DNA from: Campylobacter sp. RM5004
Lineage (GTDB): Bacteria; Campylobacterota; Campylobacteria; Campylobacterales; Campylobacteraceae
Assembly: GCF_022369455.1 (NCBI RefSeq)
Contig: NZ_CP059599.1
Span: forward strand, 338,409 to 402,408
DNA: 64,000 bases
Direction of reading: 5' to 3'
In this document: positions 1-7,652 of the stretch, piece by piece
How positions within the stretch are numbered: the first letter of the stretch is position 1
Layout: the number at the start of each line of letters is the position of its first letter
Translations under genes and position numbers: made by a program
Notes under the pieces: model-generated
Told to the model about the DNA's origin: nothing
Seen by the model: only the letters and a program-made list of their open reading frames with translations
The model's database searches: none

Positions 1-308
1 GCATAATTTATTTGTCTTACTTTAGTATCAATTATTAACACTTTTTGAAAATATGGAACTATGAAGTGAAAACCTGGTTGTAGTGCGATAGGATCATACT
101 TACCAGTAGTTGATCTAATACCTACTTGACCTGAGTTAATTACAACGAATGGTTTTGAAATAGCGACAATTAAAAATATTACAATAGCAGCAATAATTAC
201 GCCATTAAATTTACCAAAGCCTTTAAAATTAAAATCAATATTAAAATCTGATTTTTTATTTTCATTTTTTTTATTTTTATTGAAATAATCATTCAAATCT
301 GCTGGCAT
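1..308 (-). CDS. SPFH/prohibitin-domain membrane protein, 5' part only
   Basis: The gene runs off the left edge, so only the first 102 codons are visible. The start is fixed by AAGGAG a few bases before the ATG. The protein opens with a polar Lys/Asn-rich stretch of about 30 residues. A single membrane helix rich in Ile/Val/Ala follows (about 37-55), then the start of an SPFH domain (INSGQVGIRSTTGKYDP, then PGFHFIVPYFQKV). This is the HflK/prohibitin-like architecture of a membrane scaffold with a large C-terminal domain outside the membrane. In C. jejuni a gene of this type is also next to ilvE. The exact substrate or partner cannot be read from the fragment. Confidence 0.85.
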   Translation of the reverse strand, partial: MPADLNDYFNKNKKNENKKSDFNIDFNFKGFGKFNGVIIAAIVIFLIVAISKPFVVINSGQVGIRSTTGKYDPIALQPGFHFIVPYFQKVLIIDTKVRQINY

Positions 309-422
309 TTATACTCCTTATTTTTGATTAAAAAGGCATTTTACATTGTATAAGTTTATAATTAGAAAAGACTTTATAAAAGCATAGATTTGTTGATAAT
401 TTGCTAAAGATTGTGTAGTTTA

Positions 423-440
423 AATTCCTATTTCAAATTC
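423..440 (-). repeat. Dispersed 18-bp repeat, intergenic copy
   Basis: On the minus strand it reads GAATTTGAAATAGGAATT, the consensus form. It sits just past the ilvE terminator hairpin. Confidence 0.85.
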
Positions 441-446
441 TTGTAA

Positions 447-472
447 TTTTAGAGCGATTTAACGCTCTAAAA
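447..472 (-). terminator. Hairpin downstream of ilvE
   Basis: A perfect inverted repeat (TTTTAGAGCG, 6-base loop, CGCTCTAAAA) starts 2 bases beyond the ilvE stop. The GC-containing core with A/T-rich flanks fits an intrinsic terminator, although the T-run on the transcribed side is short. A copy of the dispersed 18-bp repeat lies just beyond it. Confidence 0.65.
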
Positions 473-473
473 A

Positions 474-1391
474 TTAAATATAAGTTAGCCAAGAAGCGTA
501 TTTTTCGTTTCTTCCATATACTATATCAAAGAACGCATCTTGGATTTTTTTAGTCATTGCACCACGAGAGCCATTTCCTATGATTCTGTGATCAAGTGAA
601 TTAATAGGTGTGATTTCTGCTGCAGTTCCTGTAAAGAATGCTTCATCGCAAACATAAATTTCATCTCTACTAATTCTTCTTCTTTCAACGCTAATTCCTA
701 AATCTTTAGCGATTTTTAATACTGAATCTTGAGTGATTGATTTTAGAGCATAATCATTTGGAGGTGTAATTAATACGCCATTTTTAACCATGAAAAAGCA
801 CTCGCCTGTACCTTCTGCAATAAATCCTTCTTCATCACACATTAAAGCTTCTTCAAAACCTGAATTAATAGCTTCATATTTAGCCATCATTGAGTTTAGA
901 TAGTTTGCACTTGCTTTTGCTTTATTAAAGTTTGCTTTTGTGCTATTTCTCATCAAAGATGAGCAACATACTTTAATTCCTTTTTCTAATCCTTCTTCAC
1001 CTAAATAAGCACCCCATTCCCAAGCAGCAATTCCAACTCTAACAGGAGCTTTTGCATGATAAATTCCCATAATTCCATCGCCTAAGAAAATTAAAGGGCG
1101 AATATAAGTATTTGAATTAAATTTATTTCTTCTTAATAATTCAATTTGAGCGTCTTCTAATTCTTTTTGAGAAAACGGAGGTGTAATAGCTGTTATTTTT
1201 GCACTTTCTAATAATCTTTTTGTGTGATCTTGTAATCTAAAAATAGCCATACCATTTTCAGTTTTATAAGCTCTAGTTCCTTCAAAAACAGCATTTGCAT
1301 AATGTAAAGAATGAGTTAAAAAGTGAACTTTTGCATCAGCAAAATCAATAATTTGTCCATCCATCCAAATGTAATCAGCTTTAATTGCCAT
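474..1391 (-). CDS. ilvE: Branched-chain amino acid aminotransferase
   Basis: 305 residues, the normal length for this PLP-dependent fold-type IV enzyme. It makes the final transamination of valine, leucine and isoleucine synthesis with glutamate as amino donor, in the cytoplasm. The N-terminus (YIWMDGQIIDFADAKVHFLT, then VFEGTRAY) and the NFNKAKASANYLNSMMAK segment with the likely PLP-binding lysine are typical. So is EALMCDEEGFIAEGTGECFF. The start follows AAAGGATAT. It is transcribed leftwards, a hairpin lies just after the stop, and the SPFH gene follows on the same strand as in C. jejuni. Confidence 0.96.
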   Translation of the reverse strand: MAIKADYIWMDGQIIDFADAKVHFLTHSLHYANAVFEGTRAYKTENGMAIFRLQDHTKRLLESAKITAITPPFSQKELEDAQIELLRRNKFNSNTYIRPLIFLGDGIMGIYHAKAPVRVGIAAWEWGAYLGEEGLEKGIKVCCSSLMRNSTKANFNKAKASANYLNSMMAKYEAINSGFEEALMCDEEGFIAEGTGECFFMVKNGVLITPPNDYALKSITQDSVLKIAKDLGISVERRRISRDEIYVCDEAFFTGTAAEITPINSLDHRIIGNGSRGAMTKKIQDAFFDIVYGRNEKYASWLTYI

Positions 1392-1462
1392 GACATATCC
1401 TTTAAATTAATATTTTTTGGGAAGTTTAACAGAATTTTCATAATAAGTATTTATTTTTTTCA

Positions 1463-1490
1463 CATAGAATAAAAATTAATAAGGAGAAAA
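1463..1490 (+). promoter_or_regulatory. Possible -10 element and RBS for msrP
   Basis: TAGAAT at 1465-1470 follows a T-rich tract, the pattern of Campylobacter sigma-70 promoters, which lack a strong -35. AAGGAG follows at 1481-1486, just before the ATG of msrP. Confidence 0.4.
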
Positions 1491-1491
1491 A

Positions 1492-2358
1492 ATGGTAACT
1501 AATAAAAATTTTTATTTAAATAGAAGAAATTTCTTAAAATTAGGTGCAGGAGCTTTAGTTTCAAGTAGTGCAATAGCTGAAGAATTAAGTAAAACAAATC
1601 TTGATTTAGTTCCAAGCGATAGTGAATATGCTTATAATTATGTTAATTTTTATGAATTTAGCACTAATAAAAGCGAATGCGTAAAACTAGCAAATAAGTC
1701 TAAATTAAATGAAAAAGCAATTTCAATAGAGATTAGCGGTTTATGTGAAAATCCAATGACTTTAACTGATTTATCAGCTTTTAAAATTGTTGAAAGAGTT
1801 TATAAATTACGCTGCGTAGAAGCTTGGAGTATGAATTTACCTTGGCAAGGTTTTGAATTAGGAGAATTAATTAATCTTGCAAAACCTACAAAAGAAGCAA
1901 AATATGTAAAATTTACAAGCTTGTATGATCCTGATATATTTCCTGATCAAAGATTTAATGGAGTATTAGATTATCCTTATGTAGAAGGCCTAAGGCTTGA
2001 TGAAGCAATGCACCCATTAACCCTGCTTGCAACTGGTCTTTATAAAGAAAAATTAAAAGCTCAAAATGGAGCTCCTATTCGCTTAGTTGTTCCTTGGAAA
2101 TATGGATTTAAATATATTAAATCAATAGCAAAAATTGAATTTACAAAAGAACAGCCTATTAGCTCATGGGAGAAATACAATCCCAAAGAATATGGATTTT
2201 ATGCAAATGTAAATCCAAATGTTGCACATCCAAGATGGTCTCAAGCATCACATAGAGTTTTAGGTAGCTTTTTTAAAGAAGATACGCAAATGTTTAATGG
2301 TTATGAAGAAGAAGTTGGGTATTTATATAAAGATTTAGATTTAAGAAAGAATTTTTAA
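1492..2358 (+). CDS. msrP: Methionine sulfoxide reductase catalytic subunit MsrP (YedY-type molybdoenzyme)
   Basis: 288 residues. A twin-arginine signal (NRRNFLKLGAGALVSS, about 10-25) predicts folded export to the periplasm. The sulfite-oxidase-type molybdopterin domain follows, with the probable molybdenum-ligating cysteine in LRCVEAWSMNLPWQG. Family members reduce oxidised methionine in periplasmic proteins, with electrons from the quinone pool through the membrane subunit. That partner, msrQ, follows with a one-base overlap. A strong RBS (AAGGAG) precedes the ATG. The gene is transcribed away from ilvE. Confidence 0.93.
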   Translation: MVTNKNFYLNRRNFLKLGAGALVSSSAIAEELSKTNLDLVPSDSEYAYNYVNFYEFSTNKSECVKLANKSKLNEKAISIEISGLCENPMTLTDLSAFKIVERVYKLRCVEAWSMNLPWQGFELGELINLAKPTKEAKYVKFTSLYDPDIFPDQRFNGVLDYPYVEGLRLDEAMHPLTLLATGLYKEKLKAQNGAPIRLVVPWKYGFKYIKSIAKIEFTKEQPISSWEKYNPKEYGFYANVNPNVAHPRWSQASHRVLGSFFKEDTQMFNGYEEEVGYLYKDLDLRKNF

Positions 2359-2843
2359 TGATATTTACAATTAAAGTTCTTTTAGTTTTATTATCTTTTG
2401 GATATTTTGCAGCATCTATTTTATTGGGTTATGATTTTGTAAAAGATATATATAAAGCAAGCGGACAACTTGCTTTAATATTTTTATTTTTAAGTATTAT
2501 TTTGCCAAATAGATTTATCATTTTTGTTAAATTTTTTGGCAAATTATCTGGCTTTTATGCGATTTTGCATTTTTTAAATTTTATTATTTTAGATAATCAA
2601 TTTGTATTAAAAGATTTGCTATATAACATATTAGCAATAAGAAATCTTTTAGGTTTTATAGCATTTGTTTTTATGGTTTTAATGTTTTTAAAAAAATATT
2701 TAAATTATTCTACTTTTGTGTTTTTATTACTTGCGTTTCACTATTCTTTGAGTGTCAAAATTCCTGAAACTTTGCATTATTTGGTTATATTTATTGCATT
2801 TTTATTGTTATTTAGGAGTAAAAGTGATATTCGGAAAAATTGA
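2358..2843 (+). CDS. msrQ: Heme-binding membrane subunit MsrQ (YedZ-like, short)
   Basis: 161 residues, shorter than the roughly 200 of E. coli MsrQ. It has about five hydrophobic helices and histidines placed within or at the ends of helices (FYAILHFLNF, LAFHYSL, LHYLVIF) that could ligate heme b. MsrQ passes electrons from quinol to MsrP. The assignment depends on its one-base overlap with msrP as much as on sequence, because membrane sequences of this composition align poorly. The last 20 bp overlap mqnA. Confidence 0.82.
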   Translation: MIFTIKVLLVLLSFGYFAASILLGYDFVKDIYKASGQLALIFLFLSIILPNRFIIFVKFFGKLSGFYAILHFLNFIILDNQFVLKDLLYNILAIRNLLGFIAFVFMVLMFLKKYLNYSTFVFLLLAFHYSLSVKIPETLHYLVIFIAFLLLFRSKSDIRKN

Positions 2844-3504
2844 TTATATTAATTTATTGCCTTTACATTTTTATTTAAAAAGCTCTAAATTGCCAAGTTA
2901 TGTTAAAAAAAGCATTGAGTATAAAAAAAATGTTCCTGCTAAACTTAACAAGGCTTTAAATGAAAAAAGAATAGATTGCGCAATAATTTCAAGCATTGAA
3001 AGCAAAAAAAGTAAATATAAAAATTTAAATATTGGTATTTGTGCCAATAAAAAAGTTTTAAGTGTTTTAGTAGAAAAAAACTCAACTCAAGAAAACGATA
3101 AAGAATCAGCAACTTCAAATGCTTTAGCAAAGGTGCTTGATTTAAAGGGTAGGGTGATTATCGGAGATAAAGCATTAAAAGAGTATGTAAAAACGCCTGA
3201 AAACTATATTGATATGTGCGAAAAGTGGTATGACTTAACCAAATTACCATTTATGTTTGCAAGGTTTTCAAGTGTTAAAAATCACAATCAAGCAAAAAAA
3301 ATATTTAATGATTTCATAAAGCATAATTTAACTCCTAATCAAAGAATTAAAATACCTAATTACATTTTAGAGCATTTTTCTAATACTAGACAAATAAGTA
3401 AAGAAGATATAAAAAACTATTTAAATTACATATATTATAAAATAGGTAAAAAAGAATTAAAAGCTTTAAGAATTTATATTAGAAAGACAAAATATAGTGG
3501 CTAA
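2824..3504 (+). CDS. mqnA: Chorismate dehydratase MqnA (futalosine menaquinone pathway)
   Basis: 226 residues from the GTG at 2824, chosen because TTAGGAG lies just before it. A longer reading from 2752 would add a hydrophobic segment that is only msrQ out of frame. The opening FGKIDYINLLPLHFYL is the family signature, and RIDCAIISS and FMFARF also fit. MqnA dehydrates chorismate to 3-enolpyruvyl-benzoate, the first committed step of the futalosine route to menaquinone used by Campylobacterota. The first 20 bp overlap msrQ, so the two may be co-translated. A shared terminator follows. Confidence 0.9.
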   Translation: MIFGKIDYINLLPLHFYLKSSKLPSYVKKSIEYKKNVPAKLNKALNEKRIDCAIISSIESKKSKYKNLNIGICANKKVLSVLVEKNSTQENDKESATSNALAKVLDLKGRVIIGDKALKEYVKTPENYIDMCEKWYDLTKLPFMFARFSSVKNHNQAKKIFNDFIKHNLTPNQRIKIPNYILEHFSNTRQISKEDIKNYLNYIYYKIGKKELKALRIYIRKTKYSG

Positions 3505-3516
3505 TTAAAGCCACTA
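3495..3516. terminator. Bidirectional terminator between mqnA and hup
   Basis: A perfect 8-bp stem (TAGTGGCT / AGCCACTA) with loop AATTAA lies between convergent genes. The mqnA stop codon overlaps the left arm and the loop, and the hup stop follows 5 bases on. AT-rich flanks on both sides suit termination in both directions. Confidence 0.75.
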
Positions 3517-3520
3517 ATAA

Positions 3521-3835
3521 TTATTTCTTTTTCTTTCCGCACTTACTTGTTTTGCAAGCTGTTGCAGCAACTTTGTCTTTTAACACGCTGCTAACTTTAA
3601 ATTTAACAACTTTAGTTGCAGGAACTTTAATTTCTTTACCTGTGCTTGGAACTCTTGCAGTTCTTTCTGCTCTGTCAGCTGTTGAGAATGTTCCAAATCC
3701 GTTGAATGGAACTGATTCACCTTTTTCTAATGACTCTGTTAATGCTTCAATGAAAGCATTTACAGCTGTTGTAGCATCTTTTTTAGAAAAACCTGCTTTA
3801 CCAGCAACAATTGAAATAAAATCCGCTTTAGTCAT
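3521..3835 (-). CDS. hup: HU-family histone-like DNA-binding protein
   Basis: 104 residues. MTKADFISIVAGKAGFSKKD, the GFGTFSTADRAERTARVPST arm region and the TGKEIKVPATKVVKFKV strand identify HU, a dimer that bends DNA and compacts the nucleoid. The usual HU length is about 90-98. The extra residues are a C-terminal tail of lysines with two cysteines (ACKTSKCGKKKK). The start follows AAGGAG. An antisense open frame covers almost the whole gene and is a shadow. Confidence 0.95.
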   Translation of the reverse strand: MTKADFISIVAGKAGFSKKDATTAVNAFIEALTESLEKGESVPFNGFGTFSTADRAERTARVPSTGKEIKVPATKVVKFKVSSVLKDKVAATACKTSKCGKKKK

Positions 3836-3985
3836 CTAAAACTCCTTAATATTGAATAAAAGCCCTATTCTACAATAAAAAATCAATAATTAGCTAAAAA
3901 ATGGCAAAAAATTGTATGAAAAAGTAGTTTTTTGGATAATTTATAAAAAAATATTTTTCTTTATATTCTTTTAAGCTAAGAAATA

Positions 3986-3991
3986 TATAAT
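3986..3991 (+). promoter_or_regulatory. -10 element for tRNA-Met
   Basis: TATAAT begins 27 bases before the tRNA 5' end, downstream of T-rich sequence, so transcription would start a few bases before the mature 5' end. Confidence 0.6.
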
Positions 3992-4012
3992 TTGCGTTTT
4001 ACTTTTAAAAGT

Positions 4013-4089
4013 GCTTAGGTAGCTCAGCTGGCTAGAGCGCTGGTCTCATAAGCCGGAGGTCGGGAGTTCGAGTCTCCCCCTAAGCACCA
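4013..4089 (+). tRNA. tRNA-Met (anticodon CAT), elongator type
   Basis: 77 nt. Acceptor arms GCTTAGG and CCTAAGC pair fully, with discriminator A and encoded CCA. The D arm is GCTC/GAGC, and the anticodon loop CTCATAA sits on a 5-bp stem. GGTTCGAGTC-like T-arm sequence is present (GGGAGTTCGAGTCTCCC). The first base pair is G-C, unlike initiator tRNA with its unpaired position 1. A CAT anticodon could also belong to the lysidine-modified tRNA-Ile, which sequence alone does not fully exclude. Confidence 0.92.
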
Positions 4090-4094
4090 TTTCA

Positions 4095-4112
4095 AAATCC
4101 TATTTCAAATTC
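4095..4112 (-). repeat. Dispersed 18-bp repeat, intergenic copy
   Basis: Reads GAATTTGAAATAGGATTT on the minus strand, one base off consensus. It lies between the tRNA-Met 3' end and the end of the YihY-type gene. Confidence 0.8.
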
Positions 4113-4114
4113 TT

Positions 4115-4915
4115 TCAATCTTTTTTAGCTTTTTTACTAGGTTCATCGTTTAAAATAGAGCTTATTCTAATTCCATTTAGATAAATTATCCAAGAAAAAT
4201 AAACCCATATAAAAAAGAATAAAACAGCAGAAAAACTACCATAAATACTTGTATAAACTTGATTAAGAGATATATAAAATACAAATAATGATTTAAAAAT
4301 ACTCCAAATTAATGCAACCAAAAAGCTTACAAGTGCTATTTTTTTAGGGTTTAAGGTTTTGTTTATTGATATGTGAAAGCATATAAAAAATAAAGCCCAA
4401 ATTATTAAAAATGGCAAAATACCTAAAAAGTTAAATTTAATTCCTATTGCATCTATGTATTTTTGTATTTTATAGCTTAAATAAAAGCTAGTAAGTAAGC
4501 CTAATGGTGCTAAGGTAATTAAAGACCAATATATGCTAAGTGATGAAAAAAAGCCTCTTTTTGCAGTATTGCTAATATGAGAAATCGTGTTTTCATAAGA
4601 ATTAAAAAACATAAATAAAGCAAATACCATAGCAATAATTCCAGCAGCATCAAGCTTGGTGCTATTTTGTAAAAATTGTTCTATGTAGTTTATTGAATTT
4701 GCTTCTTGATTAGGCAAAATTATTCCTAAAATAAAATTATTAATTTGAGCGCTTTGTTCTTTAAAACTTGGCATATGTGCAAAGACAAAAAAACTAAGTG
4801 ATAATATAGGAATAATGTTTAAAACGCTATAAAAACTAAGAGAGCTTGCGTGCTGTAAAATGCCTTTATCGCTTACATTTACTATTGTTCTTAAGATATG
4901 TAAAATCTTTTTCAT
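4115..4915 (-). CDS. YihY/virulence factor BrkB family inner-membrane protein
   Basis: 266 residues with about six membrane helices. The N-terminus (HASSLSFYSVLNIIPILSLS) is characteristic of the YihY/UPF0761 family, often mislabelled ribonuclease BN, and so is the SIYGSFSAVLFFFIWVYFSW block near the C-terminus. No catalytic motif is visible and the biochemical role of the family is not settled. Its ATG overlaps the stop of the ComEC gene by 4 bp (ATGA), so the two are translationally coupled in a nth-comEC-yihY run. Confidence 0.85.
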   Translation of the reverse strand: MKKILHILRTIVNVSDKGILQHASSLSFYSVLNIIPILSLSFFVFAHMPSFKEQSAQINNFILGIILPNQEANSINYIEQFLQNSTKLDAAGIIAMVFALFMFFNSYENTISHISNTAKRGFFSSLSIYWSLITLAPLGLLTSFYLSYKIQKYIDAIGIKFNFLGILPFLIIWALFFICFHISINKTLNPKKIALVSFLVALIWSIFKSLFVFYISLNQVYTSIYGSFSAVLFFFIWVYFSWIIYLNGIRISSILNDEPSKKAKKD

Positions 4916-6156
4916 GTTAGTCCTAAATAAATAAAAAATATTAAGTTCAAACTTATAACAAAAATTGCTAAATACCTATGTAAAATAGCTAAAAAACTAA
5001 TAATTATATAAGTAATAAAATAAGTAAAATCAAGTTTAAAATTAATCGCATTCATTTTAAAATCTAAAAATATTAATAAGTATTTATCTAAAAAATCTCC
5101 GCAATTAACTATATGCAAAAACAAAACCAAAGGATAAAAAATCACAAAAATTGGCGTTAAAATTATCCCAAATAATTGCTGAAAACTCAAAAGTGGGAAA
5201 AAGTATAAAACAGGTGCAATCATAGCAAAAAATGTGCTAAGCTCAAGGCAAATCAATTTAAATAAATTATCAACTTTAAAATGATAAATAAACAAAAATA
5301 TATAAAAAACTCCAAGACAAGAGAAGAAAAACCCAACATTAAACAAAAAACTAGGATTAATAGCAATACAAACAAAAAATGCTAAAAATAAATGAGCAAA
5401 GCTAACAATTTTAATCGCTCTAATAATGAAATAAAATCCTAAAATAGCCATAACGAATGAACGAAAATAACTAGCAACTAGACCGATTTCATAAAAATAT
5501 AAAGCAAGTATTATAAAAATGATTATTCCTAAATCAAAATGCATACTTCTATAAGGGAAAAATCGTTTTTGAAAATATTTATAAACAATAGAAAATATAA
5601 AGAAAAATATAGAATAAATAAGCCCTAAATGATAGCCTGATATTGCTAGTAAATGTGCGATTCCATAATAATTTACGCTATCTCGCAAATCCTTGCTAAT
5701 ACTTTTTGCAAAAAATAAAGCTCCAAAAAATTGCTTCATAGTTTCGTTTTCGTGCTGATTTATAAAGTATTTTACAAATGCGTTTTCGCTAATTTCATCT
5801 AATTCTTCTAAGGCATAGCTAGGTAAATAAAATCTAGCCTGTAAATATTCATAAAAGTTTAGCTTATCTTTGGCTGCAAATTTTAAGCTTATGTGATTTG
5901 AGTTTATTTTTGAATTTGTAGTTGTATAAATTAACACATCTTTATAAGCAAGTGCTAAGACATAATAACTTTTATTGTTTTTTGTCTTTAAATAATTATT
6001 AGTGATTTTTAACTCATAGCTATCTTGCTCTAAAAATTCGCAAAAATCTAAGAATTTTAAATGAACTTGCAAGCAAAACAAAGCAATCAAATTTATAAAA
6101 ATTACAAAATATAATTTTTTGCTAATTTTTAGATTTCTTTTGCTTTTTATATTCAT
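4912..6156 (-). CDS. comEC: ComEC/Rec2-family DNA transport membrane protein (short form)
   Basis: 414 residues, mostly membrane helices. The segment GIAHLLAISGYHLGLIYS at about 165-182 is the competence-domain signature of ComEC, the inner-membrane channel that takes up single-stranded DNA in natural transformation. There is no C-terminal metallo-beta-lactamase domain, so this is the short form. A GTG directly precedes the ATG at 6156, and either could start translation; no clear RBS is visible. The 5' end overlaps the 3' end of nth. The gene bears on the possible uptake role of the dispersed repeat. Confidence 0.88.
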   Translation of the reverse strand: MNIKSKRNLKISKKLYFVIFINLIALFCLQVHLKFLDFCEFLEQDSYELKITNNYLKTKNNKSYYVLALAYKDVLIYTTTNSKINSNHISLKFAAKDKLNFYEYLQARFYLPSYALEELDEISENAFVKYFINQHENETMKQFFGALFFAKSISKDLRDSVNYYGIAHLLAISGYHLGLIYSIFFFIFSIVYKYFQKRFFPYRSMHFDLGIIIFIILALYFYEIGLVASYFRSFVMAILGFYFIIRAIKIVSFAHLFLAFFVCIAINPSFLFNVGFFFSCLGVFYIFLFIYHFKVDNLFKLICLELSTFFAMIAPVLYFFPLLSFQQLFGIILTPIFVIFYPLVLFLHIVNCGDFLDKYLLIFLDFKMNAINFKLDFTYFITYIIISFLAILHRYLAIFVISLNLIFFIYLGLT

Positions 6157-6760
6157 CACATAAATCAGTTAAAAAACAATTATTGCATTCTGGCTTTCTA
6201 GCTTTGCAAATATATCTTCCAAACAAAACCATTCCTTTATGTAGTTTATCAAGGTCAGTTTTAAATAGTTTTGTAAGCTCTTTTGCACAATCATTTGGAG
6301 TATTTGCGTTTGAAATTTTTAATCTTTTGCTAACTCTAAAAATATGCGTATCAACAGCCATAACATTTGCACCTAAACTCTCGCATAAAACCACATTAGC
6401 TGTCTTTTCTCCAACCCCTGCAAGCTTTATAAGTTCTTCAAATTTCATAGGTATAATTCCTGAATGAAATTCCATAACACTTTTTGCCATTTTTATGAGA
6501 TTTTCTGCTTTATTTTGATAAAAATTACAACTTTTAATAAGCTCTTTTAAGCTTATTAATTTTGCATTTGATAAGCTCTTTATATCAGGGTAATTGCTAA
6601 ATAGACTAGGGGTGATTAGATTAACCCTACTATCAAGGCATTGAGCTGACAACATAACACAAACTAATAATTCATAATCATTATGAAAAATTAATTCACT
6701 TTTTGCATTCTTATAATTTTCTAAAAATCTTTTTTTAATTTCTTTTGCATCTTTTTTCAT
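6122..6760 (-). CDS. nth: Endonuclease III
   Basis: 212 residues, the family length. The helix-hairpin-helix (ELIKLAGVGEKTANVVL) carries the catalytic lysine, and the catalytic aspartate lies in AVDTHIFRVSKRL. The C-terminal cysteines (CKARKPECNNCFLTDLC) give the C-x6-C-x2-C-x5-C [4Fe-4S] pattern. The enzyme is a bifunctional glycosylase and AP lyase that removes oxidised pyrimidines. Its 3' end overlaps comEC. It is divergent from peb4, as in C. jejuni. Confidence 0.96.
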   Translation of the reverse strand: MKKDAKEIKKRFLENYKNAKSELIFHNDYELLVCVMLSAQCLDSRVNLITPSLFSNYPDIKSLSNAKLISLKELIKSCNFYQNKAENLIKMAKSVMEFHSGIIPMKFEELIKLAGVGEKTANVVLCESLGANVMAVDTHIFRVSKRLKISNANTPNDCAKELTKLFKTDLDKLHKGMVLFGRYICKARKPECNNCFLTDLCDEYKKQKKSKN

Positions 6761-6833
6761 TTTCTTATCTTACTATTTTTTTACACAACATTTGTAAAAT
6801 GATATATCAAATCAATTGAAAAAGGATGATATT

Positions 6834-7643
6834 ATGAAAAAATTTTCATTAGTTCTAGCAGGACTTTTATGTGGTATGAGTTTAAATGCAGCAGTAGTTG
6901 CAACTTATAAAGGTGGAGAAATTACAAGCGATGATTTAGCTCCATATTTAGCACAATTTCAAATAAGTGATATTAATGCACTTCCAAAAGAAGCTAAAGA
7001 AGGTTTAATAAAAGATGTATTATCAAAAAGATTATTTGCTAAAGAAGCACAAAATTTAAAATTAGATAAAGACGCAAAATATCAAGCAGCTTTAAATAGT
7101 GCAAAAGAATTATTATTAGCTCAACAATATTTATTAAATAAATTTGAGAGCATTAAAGTAAGCGAAGCAGAAATTAAAAAATACTACAACGAACACTTAA
7201 ATGATTTTAAAGTTCCAGAAGCAGTAAAAACTAAGCATATTTTAGTAAAAACTGAAGCAGAAGCAAAAGATATTATTAAGCAATTAAAAGGCTTAAAAGG
7301 TGATAAATTAGTTGCTAAATTTAGCGAATTAGCAAAAACTAAATCACTTGATAAAGGTTCAGGAGCAATGGGCGGAGATTTACCATATATGGGTGCAAAT
7401 GAATTAGTTCCTGAGTATTTTAATGCAGCTAAAAAACTAAAAAAAGATGAGATTTCAGATGCTGTAAAATCTCAATTTGGTTTCCATGTAATTTTAGGTG
7501 AAGATTATAAAGCAAGCAGACAAGGAAGCTTACAAGAAGCAACACCATATATTGAAAATGGTTTAAAAAACGAAAAACATAAAGAATTAATCAAAAAAGA
7601 AGCTGAAAAATTAATCAATAATTCAGGCTTACAAGTTAAATAA
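6834..7643 (+). CDS. peb4: PEB4-type periplasmic chaperone and peptidyl-prolyl isomerase
   Basis: 269 residues from the ATG at 6834, which follows AAAGGATGA and gives a clean signal peptide (MKKFSLVLAGLLCGMSLNA). A SurA-like helical N-domain precedes a parvulin rotamase domain (about 125-225: KTKHILVKTEAEAKDI, GGDLPYMGANELVPEYF, SQFGFHVILG). The C. jejuni homologue is a major antigen that assists outer-membrane protein folding and adhesion. Fructose bisphosphate aldolase follows 9 bp downstream, the same pair as in C. jejuni. Confidence 0.93.
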   Translation: MKKFSLVLAGLLCGMSLNAAVVATYKGGEITSDDLAPYLAQFQISDINALPKEAKEGLIKDVLSKRLFAKEAQNLKLDKDAKYQAALNSAKELLLAQQYLLNKFESIKVSEAEIKKYYNEHLNDFKVPEAVKTKHILVKTEAEAKDIIKQLKGLKGDKLVAKFSELAKTKSLDKGSGAMGGDLPYMGANELVPEYFNAAKKLKKDEISDAVKSQFGFHVILGEDYKASRQGSLQEATPYIENGLKNEKHKELIKKEAEKLINNSGLQVK

Positions 7644-7652
7644 GGAATAAAA

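Noticed and set aside
3552-3839. 95-residue frame antisense to hup
   Set aside because: It mirrors a strongly coding HU gene with its own RBS; the antisense frame lacks one.
4013-4089. tRNA-Ile with lysidine at CAT anticodon
   Set aside because: The loop and arms look more like elongator tRNA-Met, but sequence alone does not exclude Ile fully.
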